From Xiphias gladius (lineage: Eukaryota > Chordata > Actinopteri > Istiophoriformes > Xiphiidae), in NCBI RefSeq assembly GCF_016859285.1, contig NC_053417.1, forward strand, positions 23,873,206-23,937,205: 64,000 bases of DNA, written 5' to 3'. How positions within the stretch are numbered: position 1 is the first letter of the stretch; each line of letters begins with the position of its first letter. This document shows positions 61,466-64,000 of the stretch, piece after piece. A model generated the notes under the pieces. The model was not told the origin of the DNA and ran no database searches. It saw nothing but the letters and a program-made list of their open reading frames with translations. The position numbers and the translations under genes were made by a program.

Positions 61466-61527
61466 TGTGTGTGTGTATGTGTATCTATATACACACACAC
61501 ACACACACTCACACACACACATACACA
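61466..61527. repeat. (GT)n/(AC)n compound microsatellite
   Basis: A GT run, a short ATCTATATA bridge and a CA run, so the two halves can pair as a hairpin. Confidence 0.9.
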
Positions 61528-62839
61528 CAAATATCTGTATAAATTAGTCATGAAATAATGAGGAAACCTGGCCCTGAAACTGAGTGTCAGTCAAATAAAA
61601 AAGTGTAAAAACGGCTGTACTTCCTAAACCGTTAATGCAATATTTTTGTTAAACCCTTTGAACTGAAGCTGAGAGTCTACACTTCAATCACATATTGATG
61701 GCTTCAGTTCAAATGCATTGTGGCGGTTTACAGAGGCATGTCATAATAGTAATGTGAATTATTACTAGTTGTTTCTGCTCTGCTTATGACTCTTATGCTC
61801 ATTGCAGCACTCTAGAGAAGTCCTGAGTACTTTTTTCCCATTCCTCACTTCATCTATCACTTGACCAGTGATACGGTCATCCACACACAGTCATCGATGT
61901 ATCATGATACACGTGTCTGTTTTTAACACACATACTCTATTAGTTCAAATTTATGGAAACGCTAATAAGTAATATAAGCAATTTTTCACCCGTTAATTTC
62001 TTTTTTACAGTTCATTGTGTTGCGATGAGGAGAGTTGTTCACTATGAGAATTTAAACTCAGAGAGTTAGTTCTTAAAGGCCTATTAAATGTCCAATAAAG
62101 ACGGACTTAGACTACAGGATTTTTGGGCCAGTTTAATCCCGATTCACCCCTCCAGACAGTCATGGGAGAGATCTGGTCTGGGACCTGATTGGTACCGACG
62201 TTCGGCCCAGATTATCGGGTGATGTGAGGTGTTTACAGATCCAGTCCTAAAAACTGCTCACAGACTCATTGGGGCTGCCCCAATTAATATCACATGTGTG
62301 TGATATTTAGGAGTTAAAATCGGGACATTACGATTATGATTACATCAGTCCCAGAGAAGCCGACGGTGTTGCTTAGCAACAGTAAACATTCTAGCCCTTG
62401 AGGCTAACGTTAGCTAGCATACTACTGTTGACAGATACTAAAACTGACAGTTGGAAACTCACCTCCAGTTCTCGCTGAGGAATAGACAACCCATTTTGTC
62501 GTCCAGACTCGTTTAGCTTTCTGCCTTTTGTTTTTCGTCACGGTAAAGTATTGCTAATGTCTCAGCAATTTGTTGTACCACACTCTCTGTTTTTGTTTTC
62601 ATCTGCATCCCCATGAGATCACCTGAGATCACATGAGGTGGTGCATTGCTCCCTGATAGCTCCCTCTTGCACAATACCCTTAATAATATCCCTTAGTGTA
62701 TGATGCACGATTATTTTCAAATCTTGTATGGTATGCATGTTTGAGATTAGAGAGAAGATAATCTGAAGTTTACCCTTATGTTATATACCCTTAAAAAAAT
62801 GTTTAGACAAAACAAAGTCACAGTTGAGTTGAGTGTTTA

Positions 62840-63083
62840 ATAGGGCTGCAACTAATGACTTTTTTAAAAATTAACTTCTTTAATGGTTTGGCCTATAACG
62901 TTTCAGAAAATAGCAAGAAAAAAACTTCCATCACAATTGTCACAACCTGAAGATATTTATTTTACCTTGACACTTCAGAAGTATGCACTATGAAATGTTT
63001 GGCATTTTTGCTTGAGAAATATCAAAATAGTGGCAGATTCTTTCTCTCTCGATCAATTTATCGATTAATAATTTCAGCTCTCG
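62840..63083 (+). repeat. GCTGCAAC dispersed repeat, both ends present
   Basis: TAGGGCTGCAACTAATGACT at the left and TTAATAATTTCAGCTCTCGT at the right. A shortened but end-to-end copy in CD63's intron. Confidence 0.8.
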
Positions 63084-63787
63084 TGGTTAAATTCCTCTCT
63101 GTTCTCAGACTGAATCCCACCCCAGTTGTGTCCGTCCTGACTGGACTGCCTACTCTCAGTCACAGTAACGGATATCCAGTCCTCTGTAATGTTTGCTTTA
63201 GAACTAGTTGATCCAAGATCATCATGATCAAACAGTTCACCTACACATTTGTTTGTCAAAGATCCAGTGAACTGCTCTCGTCATGCCACCCAGACCAGTG
63301 ACACATGGAAACCGCAGTTAATCATCTAATCATTTTACATCTGCATTCATGAACTGAAGTGTTGCAACTTCCTTCCATCTGTTTAGCATTAGTGCTTACT
63401 CATTTGGCTTGATTGTGGTGGTTATATAGAAGCAGGGAAAGGTTTGAATCTTATAAGCAAGTGAGTACGTAATGGGTATTTTTAATCACAACTGAAAATT
63501 TGCAGTACTTTTGAAATTTAAATACCCCTTAAAGAATTTAAATTATTTAACTTTGAGAACCATCTATCTAATTTATCTGTCAGGTTTTTTTGTTTGTTTT
63601 TTTGTGTTTTTTTACTAAATACTTACTGTAATGTTGATATTTATTAATTATATTGACATATTTGACTGTGGCAGCCATCCATCTGGATTCAATTGGGTTT
63701 GAATTGCCATCTTTAAAATCTCCAGTAGATATTTTAAGTTGTGCAATTAAAAAAAAAAAAAAAAAAAAACTTAGTTTCAAGTATTTT

Positions 63788-64000
63788 TAGCCATACTAGC
63801 AGCGTGGCTCTGGGGATGGCAATGCTGATGTTTTCGGTCCACCATTTTGGTCCAGACTAAAATATCTCAACGATGATGAAATTAAATTTCAAAATTTTTG
63901 TTTTTGAATTTAGATATTTATGTCATACAGGCAATGTATCCCCCTGCTCCCCTGACCTTTTATACTGCGCCACCGTCAGGTCTAAATGTAGTGTTTACGC
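63788..64000 (+). repeat. CCACCATTTTGGTCCAGACT dispersed repeat, cut by window end
   Basis: TTTTAGCCATACTAGCAGCG, GGTCCAGACTAAAATATCTC and GCGCCACCGTCAGGTC match blocks of 41984-42480 in the same orientation. Confidence 0.7.

Larger units (their letters stand above)
59285..64000 (+). other. CD63 intron 1 (incomplete)
   Basis: At least 4.7 kb without another tetraspanin exon. It holds a poly-C run (59951-59966), short fragments of the GCTGCAAC family near 60124 and 61260, a CA/GT microsatellite and the repeats at 62840 and 63788. Confidence 0.6.

Noticed and set aside
1-64000. CRISPR arrays, tRNA or rRNA genes, bacterial-type operons, viral insertions.
   Set aside because: I saw no regularly spaced identical repeats, no cloverleaf with conserved A and B boxes, no ribosomal RNA sequence and no retroviral gene frames. 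The repeats present are transposon-derived or simple.

Overview
The window looks like nuclear DNA of a percomorph (spiny-rayed) teleost. It has vertebrate intron-containing genes, very large amounts of short fish-type dispersed repeats, long CA/GT and ATT microsatellites, and a gene set matching the block that in human lies on chromosome 12q13 (SPATS2, IL23A, PAN2, ORMDL2, NEMP1, CD63). I assembled gene models by hand from splice sites and reading phase. Four complete models close exactly in frame: PAN2 25 coding exons, 1210 aa; IL23A 4 exons, 199 aa; ORMDL2 3 exons, 153 aa; NEMP1 9 exons, 429 aa.

Layout: 401-7000 (+) is the 3' half of SPATS2, followed by a long repeat-laden stretch that may be its 3' UTR (to about 11.1 kb). 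PAN2 runs on the minus strand from 26440 to 13938, tail to tail with SPATS2. IL23A lies head to head with PAN2 at 30966-32113 (+), across about 4 kb of repeats and promoter sequence. From 32.4 to 38.2 kb there is repeat-rich intergenic DNA with nested transposon remnants. ORMDL2 (39821-43150, +) and NEMP1 (51167-46061, -) are convergent. From 51.3 to 58.1 kb there is no recognised gene, only a hAT-like copy, one unassigned possible terminal exon and a CpG-dense segment. CD63 starts at 59219 (+); only its first coding exon is inside the window and the rest is its first intron.

The genes are not an operon-like system. They are a conserved syntenic neighbourhood: an mRNA deadenylase subunit (PAN2), a four-helix cytokine (IL23A), a sphingolipid-synthesis regulator (ORMDL2), an inner nuclear membrane protein (NEMP1), a late endosomal tetraspanin (CD63) and a putative RNA-associated cytoplasmic protein (SPATS2).

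The most checkable new observations are: a small hAT-like family with readable 8-bp target duplications, including one copy that split another repeat and carries a second repeat inside it; a GC-AG intron in PAN2 with a Tc1-like remnant 22 nt from the splice site; a 35-bp terminal PAN2 coding exon that a simple reading-frame scan misses; four N-glycosylation sequons in IL23A, three at exact 7-residue spacing; and an orphan possible terminal exon at 53043-53152. I found no convincing undescribed multi-gene system.
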